Assembly (NCBI RefSeq): GCF_024707525.1 | Contig: NZ_CP062231.1 | Coordinates: 5,307,501-5,371,500 of the forward strand | Length of the DNA: 64,000 nucleotides | DNA from: Rhizobium sp. TH2 | GTDB lineage: Bacteria > Pseudomonadota > Alphaproteobacteria > Rhizobiales > Rhizobiaceae | Reading direction: 5' to 3' | Shown here: positions 1-10,828 of the stretch, piece by piece | Position numbering within the stretch: position 1 is the first letter of the stretch | How the letters are laid out: each line of letters opens with the position of its first letter | Made by a program: the position numbers and the translations under genes | Notes under the pieces: model-generated | Database searches by the model: none | What the model saw: the letters and a program-made list of their open reading frames with translations, nothing else | What the model was told of the DNA's origin: nothing

Positions 1-2450
<2,450 letters not shown>

Positions 2451-2715
2451 TGATAATGTTCATCTTCCGGCGAAGGCTTTGCCTTCTCCGGTGAACATCA
2501 TCTGCTTTCTTTGTCCTGACGCGCGAAAGAGCGCTCCGGACGGGCTCCGCCACACGCGTGGCGACGGCCTACCGGCCTGTATGGGTAATTCCATCGCAGG
2601 CTGTTGAGAAACATTGTGAAAACACTGCATTCATTCAAATAAACAAAGAGATGATGCGGAGCTTTATCAAGCCCGCGATCTCGCCAGCTTCTCATGATTA
2701 GCTTTGCGCTTTGCC
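2451..2715 (+). other. 23S-5S internal transcribed spacer with processing hairpin
   Basis: Spacer between the 23S and 5S genes. A hairpin at 2467-2491 (CCGG, one mismatch, GAAGGC, loop TTT, GCCTTC, one mismatch, CCGG) sits just after the 23S end and is a plausible processing stem. No tRNA gene or coding region was seen in the rest. Confidence 0.6.
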
Positions 2716-2833
2716 GACCTGGTGGTTCTGGCGGGGTGGCCGCACCCGTTCCCATTCCGAACACGGCCGTGAAACGCCCCAGCGCCGATGGTACTTTGTC
2801 TTAAGGCACGGGAGAGTAGGTCGCTGCCAGGTC
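2716..2833 (+). rRNA. rrf: 5S ribosomal RNA
   Basis: About 118 bases. The 5' end GACCTGGTGG pairs with the 3' end CCAGGTC. The internal segments CCGTTCCCATTCCGAACACGG and GGGAGAGTAGGTCGCTGCC are the typical 5S loop A-C and D-E sequences. It is the last rRNA of the operon and precedes the initiator tRNA, the usual rhizobial order. Confidence 0.95.
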
Positions 2834-2897
2834 TGCAAAACGCAAAACTAATCATTCTCAGCAAACGATCACAACCGGCAACGACCGGACATACTAC

Positions 2898-2926
2898 GGG
2901 CCGCCCTCAAAGCGGCCCATTGTCGT
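2898..2926 (+). terminator. Possible terminator or processing hairpin after 5S
   Basis: Perfect stem GGGCCGC / GCGGCCC with a seven-base loop, followed by a T-poor tail (ATTGTCGTT). It may be a weak terminator or an RNA-processing stem. The tRNA-fMet downstream may still be read through. Confidence 0.45.
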
Positions 2927-2965
2927 TGTAAGATCATAGATAAGCCGGACCCAATGTCCGAAGAC

Positions 2966-2986
2966 TTACGCGGGGTGGAGCAGCCC
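2966..2986 (+). repeat. Truncated duplicate of the tRNA-fMet 5' end
   Basis: Twenty-one bases are identical to 3063-3083, which is three bases of leader plus the first 18 bases of the tRNA-fMet gene (TTACGCGGGG then TGGAGCAGCCC). Similarity stops abruptly inside the D arm, so this copy cannot fold as a tRNA. It looks like the remnant of a partial duplication or of a recombination or insertion event at the tRNA. Confidence 0.8.
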
Positions 2987-3065
2987 CCGCCGACCCGCAG
3001 AAGCCAAAGACTTCGAGGACCGGCAAAACAAAGAAGACCGGGCAATGCTCGGCAGCTCAAAATTA

Positions 3066-3142
<77 letters not shown>

Positions 3143-3149
3143 AATCAAA

Positions 3150-3177
3150 GCCGTCACAGAAATGTGGCGGCTTTTTT
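3150..3177 (+). terminator. Intrinsic terminator of the rRNA/tRNA-fMet operon
   Basis: Stem GCCGTCACA / TGTGGCGGC (one G:U pair), loop GAAA, followed by six T. It lies eight bases after the CCA of tRNA-fMet. Confidence 0.9.
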
Positions 3178-3251
3178 GTTGCCGAAACGGGCGCGGGCTT
3201 AGCGCACTCGCCAGCTTCAGAAAGAAGACATCAAGCTCCCCCGCGAGGCTC

Positions 3252-3557
3252 TCAAATCCCGGATCCATCGAGCTCTGGGGCGTCTTTGCCCTCCCAGGGC
3301 GAGGGAAATGAGGTGCGAGCCAGGTTGGCTGAAGGCATCGGCATCCAGCACTTCAATTCCGGCTCCGCGTATTCAACAATGCGACCCGGCGAGGAATCCG
3401 AGGAGCGCCATCCTTCTCCGCCGAACTGATCACCATTCGACCAATAGGCGAGATCGACTTCCGCTGGCCCCTGCTCGGACTGGCGGATCGTTACGAGGAT
3501 GCGATTGCCGTCTTTCGGTGCGCCTGACATATGTCGCCAGAGTTCTGGTTCGTCCAT
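3252..3557 (-). CDS. Small hypothetical protein
   Basis: A 101-residue protein of unknown function. The start was taken at the ATG at 3557 because AGGAGGG stands five bases upstream; an in-frame start 57 bases further up has no such site. The chain begins MDEPELWRHMSGAPKDGNR and contains ILVTIRQ, YWSNGDQFGGEGW and a WMPMP motif near the end. The pattern of a polar N-terminus, a strand, a Trp-rich centre and a final WMP(L/M)P is like short rhizobial proteins of the DUF551 type, but this is only a resemblance. It stands alone, convergent to the rRNA operon, with no partner genes. Confidence 0.6.
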   Translation of the reverse strand: MDEPELWRHMSGAPKDGNRILVTIRQSEQGPAEVDLAYWSNGDQFGGEGWRSSDSSPGRIVEYAEPELKCWMPMPSANLARTSFPSPWEGKDAPELDGSGI

Positions 3558-3644
3558 TATTCCCTCCTGTCCGCCCGCGGCTTGGAGTGTCGCCTTGCGA
3601 ACAAGAACGGTCAACCCAAACTTTGCAAAGTAAGGTCATCGCAC

Positions 3645-3740
3645 CAGCCGATTTGAACGACGGGGGTCTGAAGTTCGGCTCTCAACACCGTCGCGGGTCA
3701 GCCTTCTGACCGGCCCCTGCCAGCTGAACCACCGGCGGCA
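3645..3740 (-). pseudogene. Decayed tRNA-like sequence
   Basis: Read on the minus strand, the stretch shows a D-arm-like GTGGTTCAGCTGG, a hairpin GGTCA-GAAGGC-TGACC in the anticodon-arm position and a T-arm-like GTCG-TTCAAAT-CGGC, in the right order and about the right spacing for a long-variable-arm tRNA. The anticodon loop has six instead of seven bases and the acceptor ends do not pair. It is either a dead tRNA or chance resemblance. Confidence 0.3.
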
Positions 3741-3760
3741 GGTCGGCGAACCAGGAGTGC

Positions 3761-3787
3761 CAATGACCCTATCTAAAGAATGAATTT
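3761..3787 (+). promoter_or_regulatory. Regulon element, copy 1 (upstream of the Rieske ferredoxin operon)
   Basis: CAATGACCCTATC, five bases, then AATGAATTT. Twenty-four of 27 bases match the element at 10829-10855 in front of the second operon; the surrounding DNA is unrelated. It contains AATGA twice, 17 bases apart. It ends 74 bases before the ATG at 3862, a distance suited to an activator site or a promoter. The most likely binder is the LysR protein encoded at 15097-16029; this is inference. Confidence 0.7.
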
Positions 3788-3861
3788 GAGCACCCGGGAG
3801 GCATAACTAAGATCAGAACGAACCTAATCGGCAATGAAACAAACAAAATCGAAAGAATACC

Positions 3862-4200
3862 ATGGGTGAGGAGAGCTCCAACGTAACCGCGTCGGAATGG
3901 GTCATGGCAGTGGAGGCCGGGGCGCTCGCATTGGAGGATGCGATGCGGTTCAATCACAATGGACAGTGCATTGCCGTCTATAATCTGTCCGGAACGTTTT
4001 TTGCCACCGCGGGAATCTGCACGCACGAGCATGCCTTCATGTCCGAGGGATATATCGACGGCGAGACCATCGAATGTCCGCTGCATCAGGGGCTGTTCAA
4101 CATACGCACGGGTGCCGCGCTTTCGCCGCCCGTCACGAAGAATCTGAAAACTTTCAAGACCAAGGTCGAGAATGGGCAGGTGTACGTGCTGGTCGAGTGA
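3862..4200 (+). CDS. Rieske-type [2Fe-2S] ferredoxin
   Basis: A 112-residue soluble electron carrier of the dioxygenase-ferredoxin type. The Rieske cluster ligands are present: C53 and H55 in GICTHEH, C72 and H75 in ECPLHQG. The length and the closing strand pattern (KTKVENGQVYVLVE) are typical of ferredoxins that feed ring-hydroxylating or membrane oxygenases. No oxygenase is adjacent. The downstream genes encode a sugar ABC transporter, and the matching ferredoxin reductase and di-iron protein lie 7 kb on at 10916-13128. The shared upstream element (3761 and 10829) argues that this ferredoxin carries electrons from that reductase to that hydroxylase. The ribosome site (GAAAGA) is weak. Family call is firm; partner assignment is inference. 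Confidence 0.9.
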   Translation: MGEESSNVTASEWVMAVEAGALALEDAMRFNHNGQCIAVYNLSGTFFATAGICTHEHAFMSEGYIDGETIECPLHQGLFNIRTGAALSPPVTKNLKTFKTKVENGQVYVLVE

Positions 4201-4283
4201 CCGGCCGTACGGAGGAATGCTGGCGCGCCCGGAGGAGCGGCGCGATCAGATGGGACAATATCGTCCAGTTTAGGGAGGAAACC

Positions 4284-5579
4284 ATGTTGAGAATTACACG
4301 GCGCGCCGTCATTGGCGGCGCAATGAGCCTCGTTGCATTTGCGGCTGCCCAGGGCTGTCTGACCGTTCAGGCACATGCCGAGGGCGTTCATGATGTGCTG
4401 AATGGCCTGATCGCATCCTATTCGAAGAGTGCGCAGGAGGGCATCTCCAACAAAAGTGTCGGTGAACTGTTCGAAAAAGACGGATTCCGCGACTATCTCG
4501 ATGCCTATCCGGTCGGCGGACTGGCCGAGGGCTTCGTATGGAAGCCGGGCATGGGCGCGACGTTCACCGGTCCTTACAGCAAGCTCGAGATCAAGGCACC
4601 GTTCACCGACTACATTCCGCTGCCCGAAGGGGCGGTGCTCGATCCCAAGAAGACCTACAAGATCGGCTTCGTCTTCCATGGCTTCAACCATCCCTGGCTG
4701 ATCAGCCTCGCCGATACCGCCGCGTGGGAGGCTGCCCGCCATCCGAACATCCAGATCGAGGTCATCGACGCTGAGTTCGACGACAACAAGATGGGACAGG
4801 TCATCGATACCTGGGTCGCCAAGCAATATGATGGCATCGTGCTCTGGCCGTCGCGCGAAGCGCCGATGGGCCCGCCGGTCGATCGCGCGATCGACGCCGG
4901 TATTCCGGTCGTCAGCGTCGACCGCCGCACCTCGTCCGAGAAGATCAGTTCCGAAGTCCTCGGCAATTTCTACGCCAACGGACTGCAGGAAGGTCTCTAT
5001 CTCAAGGAAGTGATGAAGGAGGGCAATATCGTCCTCAACCGCAAGGATCTCGGCAGCACCGCCGACTCGATCCGCACCGGTGCCTTCCTCGAAGCGATCG
5101 GCAATGTCGATGGCTTCAACATCCAGGGCAACTATCACACCAACAGCCAGCGCACCTTGGCGTTCCAGTCGACCGCGGATGCGCTCCAGGCCTATAGCGA
5201 TATCGCCGTGAGCTTCAATACAGGCGGCGAGGAAGCGATGGGCGCACTCGATGCTATTCGTGAGGCAAAGCGCCTGAATTCAGCGCCGGGCAGCAAGAAG
5301 ATCGTGATCCTCGCCAACGACGACGCGAAGGAAGTCCTGAAGGAGATCATCGACGGGAATATCGACATGGTGTCGCCCTATACGCCGCTGATCGGCGATA
5401 TCGGCATCCGCGCGGTCATCAAGCATATCGGTGCCAAGGAAGGTCTCAACGAGGCTCCGCCGAAACTCATCATGACCCCGAACCTGCCGATGATCACCAA
5501 GACCAAGATGACCATCGAAGGCGTCGAGACCATGACGCCGGACGAGTGGCCCTATGCCTATGGTCCGGCCGTCAACTAA
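4284..5579 (+). CDS. Sugar ABC transporter substrate-binding protein (type-I periplasmic fold)
   Basis: A 431-residue periplasmic binding protein of the ribose/rhizopine group (Peripla_BP_4 type). The ATG at 4284 follows AGGGAGGAA. Residues 1-32 form a signal peptide with a twin-arginine-like start (RITRRAVIGG), probably cut after AHA32. A 95-residue N-terminal part precedes the classical first strand YKIGFVFHGFNHPW; such an extension occurs in one subgroup of these proteins. YDGIVLWPS, GIPVVSVDRR and VILANDDAKE mark the sugar-binding clefts. It is followed by two permeases, a kinase and an RbsA-type ATPase, so it defines the imported substrate, which cannot be named from the sequence. A strong hairpin after the stop probably protects its mRNA. 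Confidence 0.9.
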   Translation: MLRITRRAVIGGAMSLVAFAAAQGCLTVQAHAEGVHDVLNGLIASYSKSAQEGISNKSVGELFEKDGFRDYLDAYPVGGLAEGFVWKPGMGATFTGPYSKLEIKAPFTDYIPLPEGAVLDPKKTYKIGFVFHGFNHPWLISLADTAAWEAARHPNIQIEVIDAEFDDNKMGQVIDTWVAKQYDGIVLWPSREAPMGPPVDRAIDAGIPVVSVDRRTSSEKISSEVLGNFYANGLQEGLYLKEVMKEGNIVLNRKDLGSTADSIRTGAFLEAIGNVDGFNIQGNYHTNSQRTLAFQSTADALQAYSDIAVSFNTGGEEAMGALDAIREAKRLNSAPGSKKIVILANDDAKEVLKEIIDGNIDMVSPYTPLIGDIGIRAVIKHIGAKEGLNEAPPKLIMTPNLPMITKTKMTIEGVETMTPDEWPYAYGPAVN

Positions 5580-5601
5580 AGGGACAGAGTTCCCACGAAG
5601 C

Positions 5602-5631
5602 GCGCCGCAGCCTGTTCACCGGCTGCGGCGC
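5602..5631 (+). promoter_or_regulatory. Intercistronic hairpin after the binding-protein gene
   Basis: Perfect 11-bp stem GCGCCGCAGCC / GGCTGCGGCGC with an eight-base loop, no T run after it. Its place between the binding-protein gene and the first permease fits an mRNA-stabilising or partial-termination element that lets the binding protein be made in excess. A similar hairpin stands at 59423-59465 in the same position of the other sugar operon. Confidence 0.75.
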
Positions 5632-5663
5632 TAGACCATAAGTTATTCCGGCGGACCCGTCAC

Positions 5664-6653
5664 ATGACCATCATCGAAGAGAAGCCTTCGTTCAAAACAG
5701 CCGGGTGGCAGGCGCAGACGCGATTTCTGCCCGAGATCGGCGATCTCAGCCGTGTCGCGGTACTGATCGCGCTGGTCGCCGCGGGCCAGGTTCTCTATCC
5801 CGGCTTCCTGTCGTCGGAGAACCTTCGCGTCATCTTCACCGCCGTGGCCGGAATAGGCATCCTCGCCTTCGGCATGACGATGGTCGTAATAACCGGCGAG
5901 ATCGACCTCTCCGTGGCCGGTGTCGCTGTGCTCTCAACCGTTATCGGCGGGCTGTTGCTGCCTACCGGATCGCCGGTGCTGATCCTCGGAGCAACCTTGC
6001 TATGCGGGCTCTGTCTTGGGATCGCCAATGGCGTACTCGTGGCGAAAGTCGGCATTTCCTCGCTGATCTCGACGCTCGCGATGCTGGGCATTGCAGGTGC
6101 CCTTGCAAACATCTTCTCCGCCGGCCAGGCGACCTATCCGGAAAAGATCGCGGAATATATGTGGTTCGGACGCGGCGCCCTTCTCGGTGTGCCGGTGCCG
6201 ATCATCCTGCTGGCGGTTCTGGCGCTCATCTGCGTTTTCATCACGAGAAGCTCGACCTTCGGGCGCAAGCTCTACGCCACGGGCGGCAATGCGCGCGCCG
6301 CACTTTTGTCCGGCATCCGGATCGACCGCGTGAAGATCGCGGTCTTCGCATTCTGCGGCCTCTGCGCCGCACTCACCGGCCTCATCGAGAGCGCCCGGCT
6401 CGGCTATATCAATCCCGCCGCCTTTCCGGGCCTGGAGCTCAAGGTACTGGCGGTGACGGTGCTTGGCGGCGCCGCACTTGCCGGCGGCACCGGCTCGGTG
6501 TTCGGCACGCTCACCGCAACCCTGATCATCGGTGTGATCAACAACCTGCTCAACCAGATGGGCGTCAGCTTCTACATGCAGCAGGTCGTCACCGCGCTCG
6601 TCATCCTCGTCGTCGTCATGCCGGGCATGAAGAACCGGAGGTTCGTGAAATGA
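5664..6653 (+). CDS. Sugar ABC transporter permease 1 (RbsC family)
   Basis: A 329-residue inner-membrane permease of the BPD_transp_2 family with about nine to ten hydrophobic segments. The family signatures are GMTMVVITGEIDLSV near residues 70-85 and LAVTVLGGAALAGGTGSVFG near 255-275. It forms the membrane channel together with the next gene, powered by the RbsA-type ATPase at 9258. The TGA stop overlaps the ATG of the second permease by four bases (6650-6653), implying translational coupling. The N-terminal 35 residues are soluble. Confidence 0.92.
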   Translation: MTIIEEKPSFKTAGWQAQTRFLPEIGDLSRVAVLIALVAAGQVLYPGFLSSENLRVIFTAVAGIGILAFGMTMVVITGEIDLSVAGVAVLSTVIGGLLLPTGSPVLILGATLLCGLCLGIANGVLVAKVGISSLISTLAMLGIAGALANIFSAGQATYPEKIAEYMWFGRGALLGVPVPIILLAVLALICVFITRSSTFGRKLYATGGNARAALLSGIRIDRVKIAVFAFCGLCAALTGLIESARLGYINPAAFPGLELKVLAVTVLGGAALAGGTGSVFGTLTATLIIGVINNLLNQMGVSFYMQQVVTALVILVVVMPGMKNRRFVK

Positions 6654-7666
6654 TCATCGCCGAAACCACGCCTGTGCCGGCCGTTCGACCGCCCTGGGTC
6701 GGAAACGTCGCCAAAGAACCGATCCTGTGGATCATCCTGGCGATCCTGATTGTTGGGGCCGCGACATCGCCTCACTATCTCTCGGCGCTCAACATCCAGA
6801 ATCTGCTGCGCAACGCAGCCCTCGTCGGATTGCTCGCCAGCGGCATGGCCGTCGTCCTGATCACCGGCAGGATCGACCTCTCGGTGGCCGCCAACATGGT
6901 CTTCTCGATCATCATCGGCGTCGTCATCACCGCCTGGCTCGGCCGCGAACTGGGCCTGAGGTGGATTGTCAAGGGCAACACATTCGCGGGCTCGCCGCTG
7001 CCTTTCATCGCCATCTCGCTACTGACCGGGATCGCCGTCGGTGTCATCAACGGGATCGGTGTCGCCTATTTCAAGGTGGCGTCCTTCATCATGACGCTGG
7101 TGTCGCTGACGGCCTTGCGCGGCCTGAGCTATCTAGCCACCAACGGGGCACCCTTCTATCTGAAGGGCGCATTCTTCAATTGGCTGAGCGACGCGCTCTG
7201 GCTTGGCATACCGGTCAGCTTCGTGCTGCTCTTGTTCCTCGTATCGCTCGCACAGAGTTTTCTTTCCAGAACCGTGGCGGGCAACCGGCTCTACGCGATC
7301 GGCGGCAACGAGACTGCCACTCTCTATTCCGGTATCAAGACCAACAGGTATATCGTCGCGGCATTCGCGCTGAGCGGGCTATTCGCGACGATGGGGGGAT
7401 TGGTTTTTACCGCCCGGCTCAAATCCGTCGAGGCGGCGCTGGCGCAAGGCTATGAGCTGACGGCGATCGCCATCGCCGTCATCGGAGGCGTGGCGCTTGC
7501 CGGAGGGACCGGATCTCTGTGGCGTGTGCTTCTGGCGGCGGTCGCCTTCTCGGCGGGGCTGAACCTGCTCGCCATGTGGGGCGTCCCGACCTGGTATCAG
7601 AATCTCACGATCGGAGCCGTGCTGATCCTCGCCGTGAGCCTGAGCCGCTTTCAACGCAAGACGTAA
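6650..7666 (+). CDS. Sugar ABC transporter permease 2 (RbsC family)
   Basis: A 338-residue permease, also BPD_transp_2. It carries the same hallmarks as its partner (GMAVVLITGRIDLSVA, IAIAVIGGVALAGGTGSLW), so transport is by a heterodimer rather than the single RbsC of E. coli. The start ATG overlaps the stop of permease 1. The reading frame stays open far upstream, but that part is only the shadow of permease 1. Confidence 0.92.
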   Translation: MIIAETTPVPAVRPPWVGNVAKEPILWIILAILIVGAATSPHYLSALNIQNLLRNAALVGLLASGMAVVLITGRIDLSVAANMVFSIIIGVVITAWLGRELGLRWIVKGNTFAGSPLPFIAISLLTGIAVGVINGIGVAYFKVASFIMTLVSLTALRGLSYLATNGAPFYLKGAFFNWLSDALWLGIPVSFVLLLFLVSLAQSFLSRTVAGNRLYAIGGNETATLYSGIKTNRYIVAAFALSGLFATMGGLVFTARLKSVEAALAQGYELTAIAIAVIGGVALAGGTGSLWRVLLAAVAFSAGLNLLAMWGVPTWYQNLTIGAVLILAVSLSRFQRKT

Positions 7667-7699
7667 TCACTCAATCGACTGGCATGGGGAGGAACTCGC

Positions 7700-9250
7700 T
7701 TGGCTGGACATCTTACAATCGGAATCGATATCGGGACCACGAATGTGAAAGCCTGCGTGCTCGACACGCAGACCGGAAAGATCATGGCGTTCGGATCGCA
7801 GGAGCACCCGCTCTTTCATCCACGGCCGGGCTGGGCGGAGCAGGAGGCCGACAATTATTGGCAGGCTGTTACCTCCTCGATCCGGCAATGTCTCGAACAG
7901 GGCAATTTCGCCGACCAGATCGCCGGCGTTGCGATTTCGGGCCTCGTCGGCGTCACGCTTCCCGTCAACGACAAGGGCAAGCCGCTCCGCCCGGCGATGA
8001 TCTGGATGGATTCACGTTCCGAGGAAGAATGCACGGATATCCGCAACACGATCGGCGAGAAGGAGATCAACCGCAACAACGGCAATCGTGTCGCGCCGTG
8101 GTTCATCGATCCCAAGGCGCTGTGGATCGCCAAGCATGAGCCGCATGTCTTTGCCGCAACGCATAAGTTCCTGTCGCCCGCGGGCTATTGCACCTATCGC
8201 ATGTGCGGCAATTTCACGATGAACACGGGCGATGCCGGCCTCGCCTATGCCTACGAATACCAGAAGGAAGCCTGGAGCCCGGCGGTCGCCAACGCGATCG
8301 GCATTCCGATCGAGAAGTTCCCCAGGCTTTACAGATCGCACGAGGTCGTCGGCGAGATCACCACCAAGGCGGCCGAGGAGACCGGTCTGCGCCCTGGCAC
8401 GATCGTCGCGGCCGGCGGCACGGACATCAGTTCCGCCGCCCTCGGCGTCGGCGTCACCAAGGCTGGCGAAGCCTTCTATTCCATGGGCACGGGATCGAAT
8501 CTCGGGATCATGATCCCGACCGAGCAGGTGCTGGAAGAATACCGCATCCTGAAATGGCCGCATGTCCTGCCGGGTCTGACCATGTTCGACGCACCCATGG
8601 CGTTTACGGGCGCTTCGCTCAAGTGGTTCCGCGATCAGTTCGGTGACTCCGAATTCCGTCTTGCCGAGCGCATGGGCCAGAATGTGTTCGATCTCTTCAC
8701 CGAGCAGGCAAAGCACGTGCCGGCTTGCTCGAACGGCCTGCTCTATCTGCCCTATCTCGGCAATTCGCTGGCGCCCAACTGGAATAGCAACGCGACCGGC
8801 GTCTTCTTCGGCGTGCAGCCGACGACCACGCGTGCGACGATGATTCGTTCGCTGATCGAGGGCGTGGCGTTCGACCTGCTCTCCAACTTCCGCATCGCGG
8901 AAGAGGCCGGCGCCAGGATCGACACGCTCGTCCTCAATGGTGGCCCGACCAAGAGCCGGTTCTGGAACCAGATCACCGCAAATGTCGTCAACCGGCCGCT
9001 CAAGGTTCCCGATATCGGCGAGGCGGCCCCGATCGGGGACGCGGTGCTCGCAGCCGTCGCGGCCGGGATCTATCCCGATCCGGTCACGCCGCTCGCCGAC
9101 ATCATCCGGATCAAGGAGACGATCGACCCCGACCCCGCCGCCAACCGCCGCTATGTGGATTTCTTCGAGGAATGGCGGGCGATCTATCAGAGCCTCATGC
9201 CATCGATGGACCGGCATCGGGGCCTGCTCGAAAAATACTCGGTGAATTGA
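7700..9250 (+). CDS. FGGY-family carbohydrate kinase
   Basis: A 516-residue ATP-dependent sugar/polyol kinase of the xylulokinase-gluconokinase fold. The TTG start at 7700 follows GGGGAGGAA. The FGGY N-domain opens with IGIDIGTTNVKACVLD (ATP/phosphate loop), followed by the substrate region GWAEQEADNYW and MIWMDSRS. The C-domain carries GTDISSAALGVG and NGGPTKSRFWNQ with the ADP-binding end EAAPIGDAVLAA. It most resembles xylulokinase-like enzymes, but FGGY substrates range over pentuloses, erythritol, glycerol and others, so the substrate is open. It lies between permease 2 and the ATPase gene and should phosphorylate the imported compound or its product. Confidence 0.88.
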   Translation: MAGHLTIGIDIGTTNVKACVLDTQTGKIMAFGSQEHPLFHPRPGWAEQEADNYWQAVTSSIRQCLEQGNFADQIAGVAISGLVGVTLPVNDKGKPLRPAMIWMDSRSEEECTDIRNTIGEKEINRNNGNRVAPWFIDPKALWIAKHEPHVFAATHKFLSPAGYCTYRMCGNFTMNTGDAGLAYAYEYQKEAWSPAVANAIGIPIEKFPRLYRSHEVVGEITTKAAEETGLRPGTIVAAGGTDISSAALGVGVTKAGEAFYSMGTGSNLGIMIPTEQVLEEYRILKWPHVLPGLTMFDAPMAFTGASLKWFRDQFGDSEFRLAERMGQNVFDLFTEQAKHVPACSNGLLYLPYLGNSLAPNWNSNATGVFFGVQPTTTRATMIRSLIEGVAFDLLSNFRIAEEAGARIDTLVLNGGPTKSRFWNQITANVVNRPLKVPDIGEAAPIGDAVLAAVAAGIYPDPVTPLADIIRIKETIDPDPAANRRYVDFFEEWRAIYQSLMPSMDRHRGLLEKYSVN

Positions 9251-9257
9251 GGGCGCC

Positions 9258-10751
9258 ATGGAAAACCAGACGCCGCTCCTCGAACTTCGCAATATCAGCA
9301 AGACCTTTCCCGGAGTCCGGGCTCTCGCCGATGTGTCCTTCGATTTGAAGGCCGGTGAAGTTCACGCACTTGTCGGTGAGAACGGCGCGGGCAAATCGAC
9401 GCTGCTCTCCTGCATGAACGGTCTGCAACAGCCCAACGAGGGCCATATCCTGATCGGCGGCGAGCAGGTGACACTTGCCACGCCGACGATCGCGATCGAG
9501 CACCGGCTGGCGATGGTGCACCAGGAACTCGTGCTCTGCCCCAATCTCAGCGTGGCACAGAACATGTTCCTGGGCCGCGAGCCGAGAAGCAGTTTCGGCC
9601 GGATCGATCGGGCGACGATGAACCGCAAGGCGAGCGAGTTGCTCGAAACCATCGGCGTGCGCATCGACCCCAACCGGGAACTCAGGACGCTCAGTCTCAA
9701 CGAACAGCAGATCGTCGAAATCTGCCGCGCACTGGCCACCGATCCGAAAGTGATCGTTCTCGACGAACCGACCGCATCGCTGAACGACGACCAGGTCGCC
9801 CACCTGCTCAGTGTGGTGAAGATGCTGAAATCCAAAGGGCTCGGGATCGTCTATGTTTCCCATCGCCTCAACGAGGTGCTCGAGATCTCCGACCGCATCA
9901 CCGTGCTCAGGGATGGCAGGGTCGTGACGACGCTTGACGCGACCGGTGTGACCGAGCCGCTGCTCGTGTCTCACATGGTCGGAAAGGCGAAGGCCGATCT
10001 GCAAAGCGTCTATCGCCCTCGTGCTCAGGGCGAAGTCAGGCTCAAGGTCGATCGGCTCGCCAAAACGGGGAAGTTCAGGGAAATTTCCTTCGAGCTCAGG
10101 AAAGGCGAGATACTGGGTGTCGCCGGTTTGCTCGGCTGCAATCGCGAAGCCCTGGCACAGGCACTGTTCGGCGCAATCTCGACCGACGAGGGCCGGATCG
10201 TCATCGACAATTCGATGGTCAGGCTGAGATCGCCGCATGATGCCATCCGGCTGGGCGTTGCCTATATGCCGGCGGACCGCAAGCACGAAGGCCTGGTCCT
10301 CGGAATGAATGTCGCGGACAATGCGTCGATGACGATGCTCGGGGTCGTGGGCAAATGGGGAGTGCTGCGTCATGGACGGGTCCGCCGACTGGCATCGGAC
10401 CTCGTCAAGCTGCTTTCGATCAAGGTCAGCACGATTGCGCAGAAGGCCTCCCAATTGTCGGGCGGCAATCAGCAGAAAATCGTCATCGGCAAATGGATAG
10501 CAAGAAAGAGCGGGATCGTCATTGCCGAGGATCCCACTCGCGGTGTGGACGTTGGCGCAAAGGCCGAGATCTGGGATGCCCTGCAGACTTTGGCAGAAGA
10601 AGGCCGGGCGCTGATCCTGATGACCACGGAGCTGCAGGAAATGCTGCACGTCTGCGACCGCATCATCGTTATGAGCCGCGGCAGGATCACCGGAGAGTTC
10701 CAACGATCCGAATTTTCGGCCGAAGCCATAACGCAGCGGTTCTTCGCGTGA
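9258..10751 (+). CDS. Sugar ABC transporter ATP-binding protein (RbsA-like, two ATPase domains)
   Basis: A 497-residue ATPase with two nucleotide-binding domains in tandem. Domain 1: Walker A GENGAGKST (residues 40-48), signature-like LSLNEQQIVEICRAL, Walker B VIVLDEPTAS. Domain 2: a degenerate Walker A (GLLGCNREA), which is normal for the RbsA/MglA/XylG group, then LSGGNQQKIVIGKW and IVIAEDPTRGVD. The ATG lies seven bases after the kinase stop, with GAGGG overlapping that stop. It is the last gene of the first operon and is followed by a terminator. Confidence 0.93.
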   Translation: MENQTPLLELRNISKTFPGVRALADVSFDLKAGEVHALVGENGAGKSTLLSCMNGLQQPNEGHILIGGEQVTLATPTIAIEHRLAMVHQELVLCPNLSVAQNMFLGREPRSSFGRIDRATMNRKASELLETIGVRIDPNRELRTLSLNEQQIVEICRALATDPKVIVLDEPTASLNDDQVAHLLSVVKMLKSKGLGIVYVSHRLNEVLEISDRITVLRDGRVVTTLDATGVTEPLLVSHMVGKAKADLQSVYRPRAQGEVRLKVDRLAKTGKFREISFELRKGEILGVAGLLGCNREALAQALFGAISTDEGRIVIDNSMVRLRSPHDAIRLGVAYMPADRKHEGLVLGMNVADNASMTMLGVVGKWGVLRHGRVRRLASDLVKLLSIKVSTIAQKASQLSGGNQQKIVIGKWIARKSGIVIAEDPTRGVDVGAKAEIWDALQTLAEEGRALILMTTELQEMLHVCDRIIVMSRGRITGEFQRSEFSAEAITQRFFA

Positions 10752-10764
10752 GCGAAGCCGCAGT

Positions 10765-10809
10765 GCCGGGCGGGATTTCCTCCCCGGGGCCCGCCCGGCC
10801 CTCTCTTTT
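10765..10809 (+). terminator. Intrinsic terminator of the ABC-transporter operon
   Basis: Perfect 10-bp GC-rich stem GCCGGGCGGG / CCCGCCCGGC followed by CCTCTCTTTT. It separates the transporter operon from the second promoter region. Confidence 0.8.
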
Positions 10810-10828
10810 GAACATCACCTCGCGCCAG

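Noticed and set aside
4086..5138. 350-codon minus-strand frame opposite the binding-protein gene
   Set aside because: High-GC shadow of the plus-strand gene, which has a signal peptide and family motifs; no ribosome site and no recognisable motif in the minus frame.
5705..6649. Upstream extension of the second permease frame
   Set aside because: This part is the +1 shadow of permease 1; the true start at 6650 overlaps the permease 1 stop in the usual ATGA fashion.
8012..9301. 429-codon minus-strand frame across the FGGY kinase
   Set aside because: Shadow of a clear kinase gene; composition and lack of motifs argue against coding.
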